A stretch of 64,000 nt of DNA. Source: Bacteroidota bacterium. Its GTDB lineage: Bacteria; Bacteroidota; Bacteroidia; Chitinophagales; Chitinophagaceae. Under the pieces are notes generated by a model. That model was not told the DNA's origin and did no database searches. It saw nothing but the letters and a program-made list of their open reading frames with translations. A program made the position numbers and the translations under genes. Numbering within the stretch: the stretch's first letter is position 1; every line of letters starts with the position of its first letter. Location of the stretch: positions 62,001-126,000 of the forward strand of contig JAFDXY010000011.1 of assembly GCA_018267725.1 (NCBI GenBank), written 5' to 3'. This document shows, one piece after another, positions 26,857 to 34,365 of the stretch.

Positions 26857-27662
26857 CCTCCATCAACCATTAAAACAGAACCTGTCATGTAACTGCTTCC
26901 GTCAGATGCAAGAAATAAAAACGGAGCATCTAATTCTTCACGATTACACATTCTGCCCAATGGGCTCATTTTAGAAAAGTTATGTAAAAAAGATTCATCG
27001 TGATCATTCAAAATTCCATGTGGTACAATTGCGTTGCAACGAATATTATTTTTTGAATAAAATGTAGCAATGTATCTTGTAAAATTTGGAATGAATGATT
27101 TTGAAGCGATATAATCTATTGGTTTAAAATTTTTAATGCCTTCACCAAAGTCGTATAAATTTTGATTGGGCGAAACAATTGAATAAGTAGAAGCTACATT
27201 TATAATGTTTCCAAAACCTTGTTGCAACATTTGTTTACAAGCAGCTTGCGTCATTATTACAGTGCCGGTTAAATTTACATCAACAGATTTTCTAAGTAAA
27301 TCAATCGGATAATTTTCAAACCTGCTTTGGTTTACTTTACTCATTCCACTTTTATCAAATTTAGCATCAATAGCTGCATTGTTTATTAATACATCTAACT
27401 TACCAAACGCTGTAACTGTTGTTGTTACTGCATTTGCAGCACTTTCTTCATTAGTAATATCTAATTCAATTGCAATAAAGTTTTCTTTTCCGTAATGTTC
27501 AAATTCTTTTTGAATAGCAGGAATTGCAGCAGTATTTACATCGGCCAAAACAACTTTAGCACCTTGTTGTAAAAATGCTTTACTTATTTGTTTACCAATT
27601 AAACCAAAAGCTCCGGTAAGTAGTATTACTTTATTTTTTACCGAAACAGGGTGATTATTCAT
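26841..27662 (-). CDS. Short-chain dehydrogenase/reductase
   Basis: The 273-residue SDR has the cofactor motif LLTGAFGLIGKQI, NNAAIDAKF (NNAG-like), catalytic NVASTYSIVSP (serine) and YIASKSF (YxxxK with residues YIASK), and the C-terminal SDGSSYMTGSVLMVDGG. All catalytic positions are present. Homologues sit with CMP-sugar synthetase and Gfo/Idh genes in some legionaminic-acid loci (for example the PtmA type), so it may reduce a keto-sugar in this cassette. The exact step is not known. It overlaps the neighbours by 8 and 16 bases, a sign of tight co-expression. Confidence 0.82.
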   Translation of the reverse strand: MNNHPVSVKNKVILLTGAFGLIGKQISKAFLQQGAKVVLADVNTAAIPAIQKEFEHYGKENFIAIELDITNEESAANAVTTTVTAFGKLDVLINNAAIDAKFDKSGMSKVNQSRFENYPIDLLRKSVDVNLTGTVIMTQAACKQMLQQGFGNIINVASTYSIVSPNQNLYDFGEGIKNFKPIDYIASKSFIPNFTRYIATFYSKNNIRCNAIVPHGILNDHDESFLHNFSKMSPLGRMCNREELDAPFLFLASDGSSYMTGSVLMVDGGWTAW

Positions 27663-28617
27663 GAGTACAAATTTTTGTAATATTATATGCGTTTATAAGT
27701 TGTTGTTTAGAAAATAAATAATGTTCATTTACGCTAATTCTATCAAAAAAATCATTTTGCTGTGCAATAAACAAATTGTTTCTATCAAACCCTTCAACTG
27801 TTTCTTTTTTTGTATGTGTTCCATCACTTATGGTTAAAGTGTTTGCATAATAATCAATATCAATAACAGCATCACTCGTAATTATTTTATACCAACGTTG
27901 TGCTTTGCGTTGACAAAAATTTACATGTATATGAGCTGTTGTATTATTTTCATAAGCAATATTCAAATCAAATAAACTTTCGGTTTCTACTTCTAACAAT
28001 GAAGCATAATTTTTAAGTGGTTGCACCAATTTAATATTTGCACCGCTTAACCAATTAGCAATATCAATATCATGACTTAAAGTTAATGCAGGCCCGCCAC
28101 CTAATTCAACTTTTGCTGCATACGAGTTTCTGTAATCTTCCCACGGATGCCAATCGGGTAAATATTCTCCCCAATAAGTTTGAATATTTATAAGCTTGCC
28201 ATAAGTTTCGTTTTCAATTATTTCTTTTGCAAGTTGTAATAACGGATGATAACGCAACATATAACCTACTTGCAACAAAGTATTTTTTTCTTTAATAAGT
28301 GAAAGGAAAGGCTCTACATTAAATAGTTGATGCGATAAAGGTTTTTCAACCAAAACATGCCAACCGTTTTCAATACAACTATATGTTTGCGATAAGTGTT
28401 GTGATGTTGGCGTACATATAATTGCTGCAAAAATATCTAATTGTAATAAAGTATTCCATTCTGTAACTATCGTAACTTTTGCATCGGTAATATCTCTAAA
28501 AGGAATATTACGTTGCCTATAAACTATTATATTATGAAAACCTTGCTGCCAAAGGTTTCTAATATGCCTCTCGCCTATTGAGCCTGCACCAATTACTAAA
28601 ATATTTTTTTCTTTCAC
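27655..28617 (-). CDS. Gfo/Idh/MocA-family oxidoreductase
   Basis: A 320-residue Rossmann-fold oxidoreductase: ILVIGAGSIGERHIRNL at the N-terminus, VLVEKPLSHQ (EKP motif) and GGPALTLSHDIDIANWLSG in the second domain. It likely works with the adjacent SDR, in the manner of PtmF/PtmA-type pairs of nonulosonate loci. GTG at 28617 gives a protein that starts just before the Rossmann strand and leaves 2 bases after the CMP-sugar synthetase stop; a TTG at 28635 would add six residues and overlap that gene by 16 bases. The substrate is unknown. Confidence 0.8.
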   Translation of the reverse strand: MKEKNILVIGAGSIGERHIRNLWQQGFHNIIVYRQRNIPFRDITDAKVTIVTEWNTLLQLDIFAAIICTPTSQHLSQTYSCIENGWHVLVEKPLSHQLFNVEPFLSLIKEKNTLLQVGYMLRYHPLLQLAKEIIENETYGKLINIQTYWGEYLPDWHPWEDYRNSYAAKVELGGGPALTLSHDIDIANWLSGANIKLVQPLKNYASLLEVETESLFDLNIAYENNTTAHIHVNFCQRKAQRWYKIITSDAVIDIDYYANTLTISDGTHTKKETVEGFDRNNLFIAQQNDFFDRISVNEHYLFSKQQLINAYNITKICTHE

Positions 28618-28619
28618 TA

Positions 28620-29342
28620 TTAAAATTTTATGCAATTGTATTGTTGAATTGCTGCTGCTGCTTTTTCAAAACCAATTATATCATCAATATCTACTGCAAG
28701 ATAATTGGGTACAATATGAGGTAGAATATTTTTACCGCTCATTTTTTTTTCATCGGTAATTACAGATGTCTTAATAACATCTAACGTGCCTATTTGCCAA
28801 TATACTTTGGGTAATTGTTGGCGTGGCATATTATAAGGTTCGTCCATACCTTCTACAGTTAGCAAGGGTTTCATTGGTTGATGTTCATTGTTTACTTGCC
28901 ACATTTTATAAGGTGTAACCGGTGCTTCTGTTACTATGCGTAATGAATGTGCATTAGGATAGTTTAATACTTTAGTAATACATTCATCAATCATTCCGTT
29001 TAAACGAACAGGAGATGTTGGTCTTAACTGTACCAAATAATCGGGAGTATAATTTTCATTTTCTTTCAACCAATTTAATGCATGTGTAAAGGTTTCAAAA
29101 TCTGTGCTTAAATCTTGTGCATATTCGGCAGGGCGTATAAATGGAATTTCAGCTCCGTATTGTTTTGCAACACTTGCAATTTTTTCATCATCTGTTGTAA
29201 CAATGGTTCTTGTTATTAACTTAGATTGTTTTGCAGCCAATACACTGTATGCAATTAAAGGATGATTGAGTAATGGTCTGATATTCTTACCTGGTAAGCC
29301 TTTGCTGCCGCCACGTGCAGGTATGATTGCTAAGATTTCCAA
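28620..29342 (-). CDS. CMP-ulosonic acid synthetase (acylneuraminate cytidylyltransferase-like)
   Basis: This 240-residue nucleotidyltransferase begins LAIIPARGGSKGLPGKN, the signature loop of NeuA/KdsB-type CMP-sugar synthetases, followed by TIVTTDDEKIASVAKQYGA and LVQLRPTSPVR. It would activate the product of the synthase with CTP. The only suitable start is TTG at 29342. No C-terminal phosphatase domain is fused; the separate KdsC-like gene two genes downstream takes that place. Sialic, legionaminic or another ulosonic acid cannot be distinguished. It begins 2 bases after the coiled-coil gene. Confidence 0.86.
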   Translation of the reverse strand: MEILAIIPARGGSKGLPGKNIRPLLNHPLIAYSVLAAKQSKLITRTIVTTDDEKIASVAKQYGAEIPFIRPAEYAQDLSTDFETFTHALNWLKENENYTPDYLVQLRPTSPVRLNGMIDECITKVLNYPNAHSLRIVTEAPVTPYKMWQVNNEHQPMKPLLTVEGMDEPYNMPRQQLPKVYWQIGTLDVIKTSVITDEKKMSGKNILPHIVPNYLAVDIDDIIGFEKAAAAIQQYNCIKF

Positions 29343-29344
29343 AA

Positions 29345-29629
29345 TTATTTTACTTTTTCTAAAAAATTTATTCTGCTGATAATTCCTTCATTCACATTAA
29401 CATTTGTCTTAAGAATATCTAAAATTACTTTAGCTTGCTTTTGTAGCTCCTCCAAACGTTCATCAAAATTCTTTAAAACACTATTTGTAGAATTTGTATT
29501 TTCTGATTGTTTGGTAATTATTAATTTTTGAGCAACTACTAATTCTTCAATCATTACTAACGAGTCTTTGAGATTTTTTTCCAATATATTAACTCTTTGA
29601 CTTAATATATCCAACTCTTGATTTTCCAT
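29345..29629 (-). CDS. Small coiled-coil protein of unknown function
   Basis: A 94-residue protein I do not recognise. It is almost entirely helical with heptad repeats (ILSQRVNILEKNLKDSLVMI, then LKNFDERLEELQKQAKVILD), separated by a polar Asn/Ser/Thr-rich break near residues 44-52. No signal peptide, cysteine or membrane span is seen. It lies between the NeuB-like synthase (28 bases) and the CMP-sugar synthetase (2 bases), so it is surely co-transcribed. It may be a scaffold or an oligomerisation partner, perhaps for the shortened synthase, but nothing in its sequence proves a function. Confidence 0.6.
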   Translation of the reverse strand: MENQELDILSQRVNILEKNLKDSLVMIEELVVAQKLIITKQSENTNSTNSVLKNFDERLEELQKQAKVILDILKTNVNVNEGIISRINFLEKVK

Positions 29630-29657
29630 AACGAAAAAGTGTTTTTAAATTAATATA

Positions 29658-30536
29658 TTAAACTTTTCTGTACTTTAATTTATTACGTTGTTCTGCTTCA
29701 ATAGTTAAAATTTCACTACTCTTATAATGTAATGCATCAAAACTGTGTTGCAAATCTCTCACCATTTTTTGCAAACCCGGCATTTCTAAAGATGCAGCAT
29801 GATCTGTTCCTTTCCATGTTCTATCTTTTGTAAAATGTCTTTCAATCCAAGTAGCACCTAAAGTATAAGCCACTAAATCTATTGCTATACCTAAGTGATG
29901 ACCGGAGAAGCCAACTTCTTTTACACGATTATCAAATTTTTCTTTTAACCGAACAATTTCCATTAAACAAACATCTTTAAACGGAACAGGATAACCCGAT
30001 GTGCAACTATAAATAACTAAACGATTTTTTGCAGTATTTGTTTGTTCAAAAAAATCAACAACAGTATCTTCTTCTGCTTGTGTAGTCATTCCGAAAGAAA
30101 CATGCACATCTCCTTTATAATCATCTCGTAATAATTTCAATAACTCAAAATTATTATTACATGCAGAGGGAACTTTTATAAAGTGTGGATTTAGTTCAAT
30201 AATTTCTTTTGCGGAAATAACATCCCAAACAGATGTTGTGTATTGAATATTGATAGACTCTGCATAAGCTTTTAATTCGGCATGTTGTTCTTTAGTAAAT
30301 TCTAAAAATTCTCTGTGTGCCCCGTAAGTAGCTCCGTAAGCATTATAAGGTACAGGGTGTGGTGCATTATATTGTTCTTCAGTTAATAACGCTTTGTTGT
30401 TTCTTTTTTGAAATTTAGCATAATCTGCTCCGCAACCTTTTGCAAGAAAAATAAGTTCTTTAGCAATTTCAAAATCGCCCATGTGGTTGCAACCAATTTC
30501 TGCTATTACTTTTGGTTTTGTGTATTGAGTTTTCAT
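29658..30536 (-). CDS. NeuB-like ulosonic acid synthase lacking the SAF domain
   Basis: The 292-residue protein is a TIM-barrel synthase of the NeuB family: VIAEIGCNHMGDFEIAK at the start, ADYAKFQKRN, FIKVPSACNNN, YSCTSGYPVPF and ERHFTKDRTWKGTDHAASLE near residue 245. Family enzymes condense phosphoenolpyruvate with a hexose to make a nine-carbon acid (NeuNAc, legionaminate, pseudaminate). Typical members have about 340-350 residues with a C-terminal antifreeze-like SAF domain that contributes to the partner active site; this one stops at the linker (EQRNKLKYRKV). The substrate may therefore differ. The stop is clean and the next gene begins 28 bases on, so truncation by mutation is not evident. 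Confidence 0.82.
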   Translation of the reverse strand: MKTQYTKPKVIAEIGCNHMGDFEIAKELIFLAKGCGADYAKFQKRNNKALLTEEQYNAPHPVPYNAYGATYGAHREFLEFTKEQHAELKAYAESINIQYTTSVWDVISAKEIIELNPHFIKVPSACNNNFELLKLLRDDYKGDVHVSFGMTTQAEEDTVVDFFEQTNTAKNRLVIYSCTSGYPVPFKDVCLMEIVRLKEKFDNRVKEVGFSGHHLGIAIDLVAYTLGATWIERHFTKDRTWKGTDHAASLEMPGLQKMVRDLQHSFDALHYKSSEILTIEAEQRNKLKYRKV

Positions 30537-30563
30537 GAAGAAAAATTATTATATTTATTATGT

Positions 30564-31409
30564 TTAAGCAATATCTGCAAAATATTTTTCCATTTTTTTA
30601 AAATACCATAATCCTGTTAAACAAATTATGGAAGCACTTACAAAACTTATTCCAACGGCATCAAAAGGAAATGATTTATTAACGGCAAAGCTTGCTCTAA
30701 AACCTTCTATTACGCCAACCATTGGGTAAGCACAATAAGCATGGTAAATATTTATACCAAATTTATTTAATATAATTGAAGCAGGAAATGCTACCGGTGC
30801 CACATACATTAATAATGGCAACATGAATGTGAGTGCAAATTTAAAATCTCTGTATTGAATGCTTAATGCAGAAAACCAAAATCCAAAACCCATTGCAGTT
30901 ATCATTAACAATATTAACGGAACTATTATAAATACAAGGTTTGAGCCCGGTTCATATTTAAAATAAAAAAGTAAACCTACTACAATAATTAAGGATATTG
31001 ATAAATCTACCAACTTAGAAAATACAGGTACCAACGGAAAAATTATTCTTGGAAAATATACTTTGGTAAGTATTGCATTGGCATTAATTAAACTGCTGCC
31101 TGCTGCATTTAATGAGTTTGAAAAATACGTCCACGGAATAACAGCCAAACAAGAAAACACTGCATAAGGCATTCCACCAATATCTGGTTTTACGCCAACT
31201 AAACTTCCAAAAATTATACTAAATACAACAATTTGAAATAAGGGACTAATAATTGCCCAAGTAAAACCTAATACAGTTTGTTTATACAAAACAGTAACAT
31301 CTCTTAACACCATAAAGTATAACAAATCTTTATAACGTATTAGTTCTTTAAAATCAAACACATTAATTCTGGTGCTTGCTTCTATAATAGTTTTTTGTTT
31401 AGTATGCAT
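30564..31409 (-). CDS. wzm: Polysaccharide ABC transporter permease (Wzm-like)
   Basis: A 281-residue ABC-2 type membrane protein with six predicted transmembrane segments. The N-terminal cytoplasmic part RYKDLLYFMVLRDVTVLYKQ and the following TVLGFTWAIISPLFQIV are typical of Wzm/TagG permeases. With Wzt (23485-24759) it would export a lipid-linked glycan. The SGNH-like gene ends directly before it, with no gap. Having Wzm here while Wzt is 5.8 kb away is unusual. The family is clear. Confidence 0.88.
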   Translation of the reverse strand: MHTKQKTIIEASTRINVFDFKELIRYKDLLYFMVLRDVTVLYKQTVLGFTWAIISPLFQIVVFSIIFGSLVGVKPDIGGMPYAVFSCLAVIPWTYFSNSLNAAGSSLINANAILTKVYFPRIIFPLVPVFSKLVDLSISLIIVVGLLFYFKYEPGSNLVFIIVPLILLMITAMGFGFWFSALSIQYRDFKFALTFMLPLLMYVAPVAFPASIILNKFGINIYHAYCAYPMVGVIEGFRASFAVNKSFPFDAVGISFVSASIICLTGLWYFKKMEKYFADIA

Positions 31410-32348
31410 TTAATTATGTAACTGTTTCTTTAATAAAGCTATTATTTTTTCTGTTCTTTGGTTTTGCAAATTAAATAACAAATGATTAGGAGAATCGAAT
31501 AATTGGTTTGCATCATACAAACAATCGTTAGGATTATTGGTAAACCAATTCATTTCTTTTAATTCATTATGAATTTTAAAAGCATATTCTTCGGGAACTA
31601 ATTTTTTTGCATATACACCATATCCAATAAAACATTTTATATTTTTTTGTTTACAATAAATAGAGAAATTTTTTACTAACTGAATAAAATCTTCATTAAT
31701 AATTTGATTCTCTTTTAAATTGTAATCATCTTCTTTATTGTTCATAAACTTACCACTTTGCGATGGTAAGTTTTTATGACCTTCATAATCTCCCCAAGCA
31801 TTGTAATCGTAACGGCCATTTGAAATTTTAGAGTTTTTATCTGCTACCAAAATATTATAATTATCTTTTAAAATATTTCCAATATACAACGGCAATCTTA
31901 ACCATTGTTTGGCAGAAAGTATTGAAATAAATTTTGGATGAATAATATTAAGCTCGTACATACTTTCATCTCCTAAAAAATTTATTTTACTGTATGCATC
32001 ATACTCGGGCGTAAGTATTACAATATCTCCGCTTTTTAAGTAAGGTTTTACAGATTCAAAATAAAATTGCATGCCAACATTAGCGTTAATGCTCATATCT
32101 GCAACAGGCATGTGTAAAGAGTCTTCAATCAATTTAGAATTAGTGTTATAACAAATATTTGAACCGCCAACCAATACAATTTTGGGTTGTTGAATATTTT
32201 GTATTCTGTTTAGTTTATCTAATACACAACCTCTTCCTCGTTTACTTAACTTAGGTGCAACTATTGCAGAGCTCGCAACTAAAACAATAATTGCAAACAA
32301 GAAAAATACAAATGAAAAAAGAATAAGTTTTTGTAAGAATTTTTTCAT
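31410..32348 (-). CDS. SGNH/AlgJ-like membrane-anchored acyltransferase partner
   Basis: This 312-residue protein has one N-terminal membrane helix (residues about 8-32) and an extracytoplasmic domain. KIVLVGGSNICYNTNSK near residue 56 contains a candidate nucleophile serine, VILTPEYDAY a central strand, and LFDSPNHLLF near the C-terminus the Asp-x-x-His pair, the layout of DltD, AlgJ and related SGNH-fold acyl-transfer proteins. Its gene starts on the last base of the MBOAT gene. The two would work together: the MBOAT passes acyl groups across the membrane and this protein puts them on the sugar. No single family name is certain. Confidence 0.68.
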   Translation of the reverse strand: MKKFLQKLILFSFVFFLFAIIVLVASSAIVAPKLSKRGRGCVLDKLNRIQNIQQPKIVLVGGSNICYNTNSKLIEDSLHMPVADMSINANVGMQFYFESVKPYLKSGDIVILTPEYDAYSKINFLGDESMYELNIIHPKFISILSAKQWLRLPLYIGNILKDNYNILVADKNSKISNGRYDYNAWGDYEGHKNLPSQSGKFMNNKEDDYNLKENQIINEDFIQLVKNFSIYCKQKNIKCFIGYGVYAKKLVPEEYAFKIHNELKEMNWFTNNPNDCLYDANQLFDSPNHLLFNLQNQRTEKIIALLKKQLHN

Positions 32349-33748
32349 TAAAACTGAAAGTAAATAAAGCTTTGTTGCTGATAAAAATTTGCCAAAATAA
32401 ATACTGCAAGTATTAAATACATTGCATAACGCACCGAAGGAAATTTGTTTACAAAGCCTGTTAATGCATTTTCATTATTTCTGCCTACCCAATCTATCAT
32501 TAATAAAAATAGAATTAAAAAGAAGGCACTTGTTTTTCCGGGAAATTGTATGCCATTCCAATGAAACATTCTGTTTATATAATGAAATGCATCGGTTATT
32601 GTGTTGGCTCTAAAAAATATCCATGCAAAAGTTACCAATGCAAATGTTATAAAAATATTTAATGTATTTATTAGGCGAGAATAAGTTTGCTCTTTTCTTT
32701 TAATATAAACAGAAGGTAAATAATACAAAGCATGCAATAAACCCCAACAAATAAATGTAGCATTTGCACCATGCCATAAACCGCTTACTAAAAAAACTAT
32801 TAAAATGTTTATTGCTGTTTTATTAATTGTTTTTTTTGAACCACCTAACGGAACAAATAAATAATCTCTAAACCAAGTTGAAAGTGAAATATGCCAACGA
32901 TGCCAAAACTCTCTTATGTTTTTTGCGAAATACGGGTAATTAAAATTCAACATTAATTCAAAGCCTAACAATTTTGCCAAACCTCTTGCTATATCTGTAT
33001 ATCCGCTAAAATCGCAATAAATTTGAAAGGCAAAATAAACTGCACCAATTATTAAAATAAAGCCTTTGTAGTGTGTATAATTATTAAAAATATCGTTTAC
33101 ATAAGCAGCACAAGTATCGGCAATTACAACTTTTTTAAAATAGCCCCATAAAATTAATTTTACTCCGCTGGTTGCTTGTGTATAATTGAATATTCTTTTC
33201 TCAAAAAATTTTGGTAAAAATTGTGTTGCTTTTTCAATAGGGCCTGCAATTAATTGAGGGAAAAAACTAATATATGCAGCATAAGCAATAAAGTCTTTTG
33301 TGGCTTCCATTTTTTTTCTATACACCTGAATAGTGTAGCTTAAAGATTGAAATGTATAGAAAGAAATACCAACAGGTAATATAATATTAACGGTTACAAA
33401 ATCTACCTTCAACCCAAAAACCGAAAAAATATTTTGTAATGATTGTGCAAAAAAATTATAATATTTAAAAACAACTAAAAGCCCAATATTAAATGCTAAT
33501 GAAAAAATTATGAGCAGTTTTCTTTTAGCAGTATTAATAGTTGTTTGAAGAAAATAACCAACAGCAAAATCTGTAATAAGGCTAAGTAAAAGTAATAATA
33601 GAAATCTCCAATCCCACCAACCGTAAAATACAAAACCTGTAATTGCTAAAAAAGCATTTTGCATTTTAATTGATTTGTTTACCACAAACCAATACAGTAT
33701 AAATACAATGGGAAAGAAAATTAAAAATGTCCAAGAATTAAAAAGCAT
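32348..33748 (-). CDS. MBOAT-family membrane O-acyltransferase (AlgI-like)
   Basis: The 466-residue protein has about ten membrane segments and the MBOAT signatures REFWHRWHISLSTWFRDYLF (residues about 280-300) and VSGLWHGANATFICWGLLH, including the conserved catalytic-region histidine of the second motif. AlgI, PatA and DltB homologues move acetyl or other acyl groups across the membrane to be added to polysaccharide. Its partner is the SGNH-like protein encoded next. It follows the antiterminator gene after no gap. Acetylation of the exported glycan is the likely outcome; the acyl group is inferred. Confidence 0.9.
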   Translation of the reverse strand: MLFNSWTFLIFFPIVFILYWFVVNKSIKMQNAFLAITGFVFYGWWDWRFLLLLLLSLITDFAVGYFLQTTINTAKRKLLIIFSLAFNIGLLVVFKYYNFFAQSLQNIFSVFGLKVDFVTVNIILPVGISFYTFQSLSYTIQVYRKKMEATKDFIAYAAYISFFPQLIAGPIEKATQFLPKFFEKRIFNYTQATSGVKLILWGYFKKVVIADTCAAYVNDIFNNYTHYKGFILIIGAVYFAFQIYCDFSGYTDIARGLAKLLGFELMLNFNYPYFAKNIREFWHRWHISLSTWFRDYLFVPLGGSKKTINKTAINILIVFLVSGLWHGANATFICWGLLHALYYLPSVYIKRKEQTYSRLINTLNIFITFALVTFAWIFFRANTITDAFHYINRMFHWNGIQFPGKTSAFFLILFLLMIDWVGRNNENALTGFVNKFPSVRYAMYLILAVFILANFYQQQSFIYFQF

Positions 33749-34267
33749 TTATTTAATAGGCATTAAATATTCTGCAGGAAATTCTACAACCATAACTTGC
33801 CCAAGCGATTGTAATTGAACATATACTTTTTTCTTTCCACCTCTTAATACAGTACCATCATTATCCATAAACACACCGTGTGTTATTCTTACTTTAGTAT
33901 TTTCTTTGAAACCTTCGGTTGAAATAATTTCAATTTTTGCATCTTCTTCCGATAAATATTTTTTTATCATTTCAACTTCTTCATTTCTTATAACTGCAGG
34001 CTTACCAAGATAATGCACAAAGTTTAAAACACCATCTGTTGTTAAAACTTTCAACCGTTCTTCTTCATTATTAATATACACAAACACATAAGATTTGAAT
34101 AGTGGCTCTTCAATAATTTTTTTTCTATCACTCCATTGTCTTTGTACTTTTTGTAAAGGGCACCAACTATTAATTCCTTTTCTTATTAAAACACTATCTA
34201 CCTTTTTTTCCCAACGTGGTTTTGTATAAATAGCAAACCATTTCCTTTCTTTTATTTCTTCGGCCAT
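33749..34267 (-). CDS. UpxY-like NusG-family transcription antiterminator
   Basis: A 172-residue NusG paralogue: NGN domain KWFAIYTKPRWEKKVD at the N-terminus, KSYVFVYINNEEERLKVL in the middle, and a C-terminal KOW-like beta barrel starting KVRITHGVFMDNDGTVLRGG. Homologues (UpxY in Bacteroides, RfaH/LoaP elsewhere) bind RNA polymerase early in a long operon and prevent termination. It is the first gene of the - strand genes after the export and kinase genes, so it likely promotes transcription of the 33 kb of genes downstream. A 98-base leader with a hairpin precedes it. Its family is clear; its target operon is inferred by position. Confidence 0.9.
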   Translation of the reverse strand: MAEEIKERKWFAIYTKPRWEKKVDSVLIRKGINSWCPLQKVQRQWSDRKKIIEEPLFKSYVFVYINNEEERLKVLTTDGVLNFVHYLGKPAVIRNEEVEMIKKYLSEEDAKIEIISTEGFKENTKVRITHGVFMDNDGTVLRGGKKKVYVQLQSLGQVMVVEFPAEYLMPIK

Positions 34268-34308
34268 TGTATATTTTTTTCAATTATTTAAAAGTACAGC
34301 TCCGCCAT

Positions 34309-34336
34309 GTTACTCACAAACAAGGTAAATAGTAAC
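34309..34336 (-). promoter_or_regulatory. Hairpin in the leader of the antiterminator gene
   Basis: The 98 bases between the Wzc-like gene and the UpxY gene contain a perfect 6-base inverted repeat: GTTACT at 34309-34314 and AGTAAC at 34331-34336, with a 16-base loop. In the transcript it would form a short stem 42 bases before the UpxY start. No T-run follows, so it is not a normal terminator. It could be a pause or antiterminator-loading element, as in UpxY/RfaH leaders, but a short stem like this can also occur by chance. Confidence 0.3.
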
Positions 34337-34365
34337 TCTAAAATTCTACATTAGTTCATCAACCA

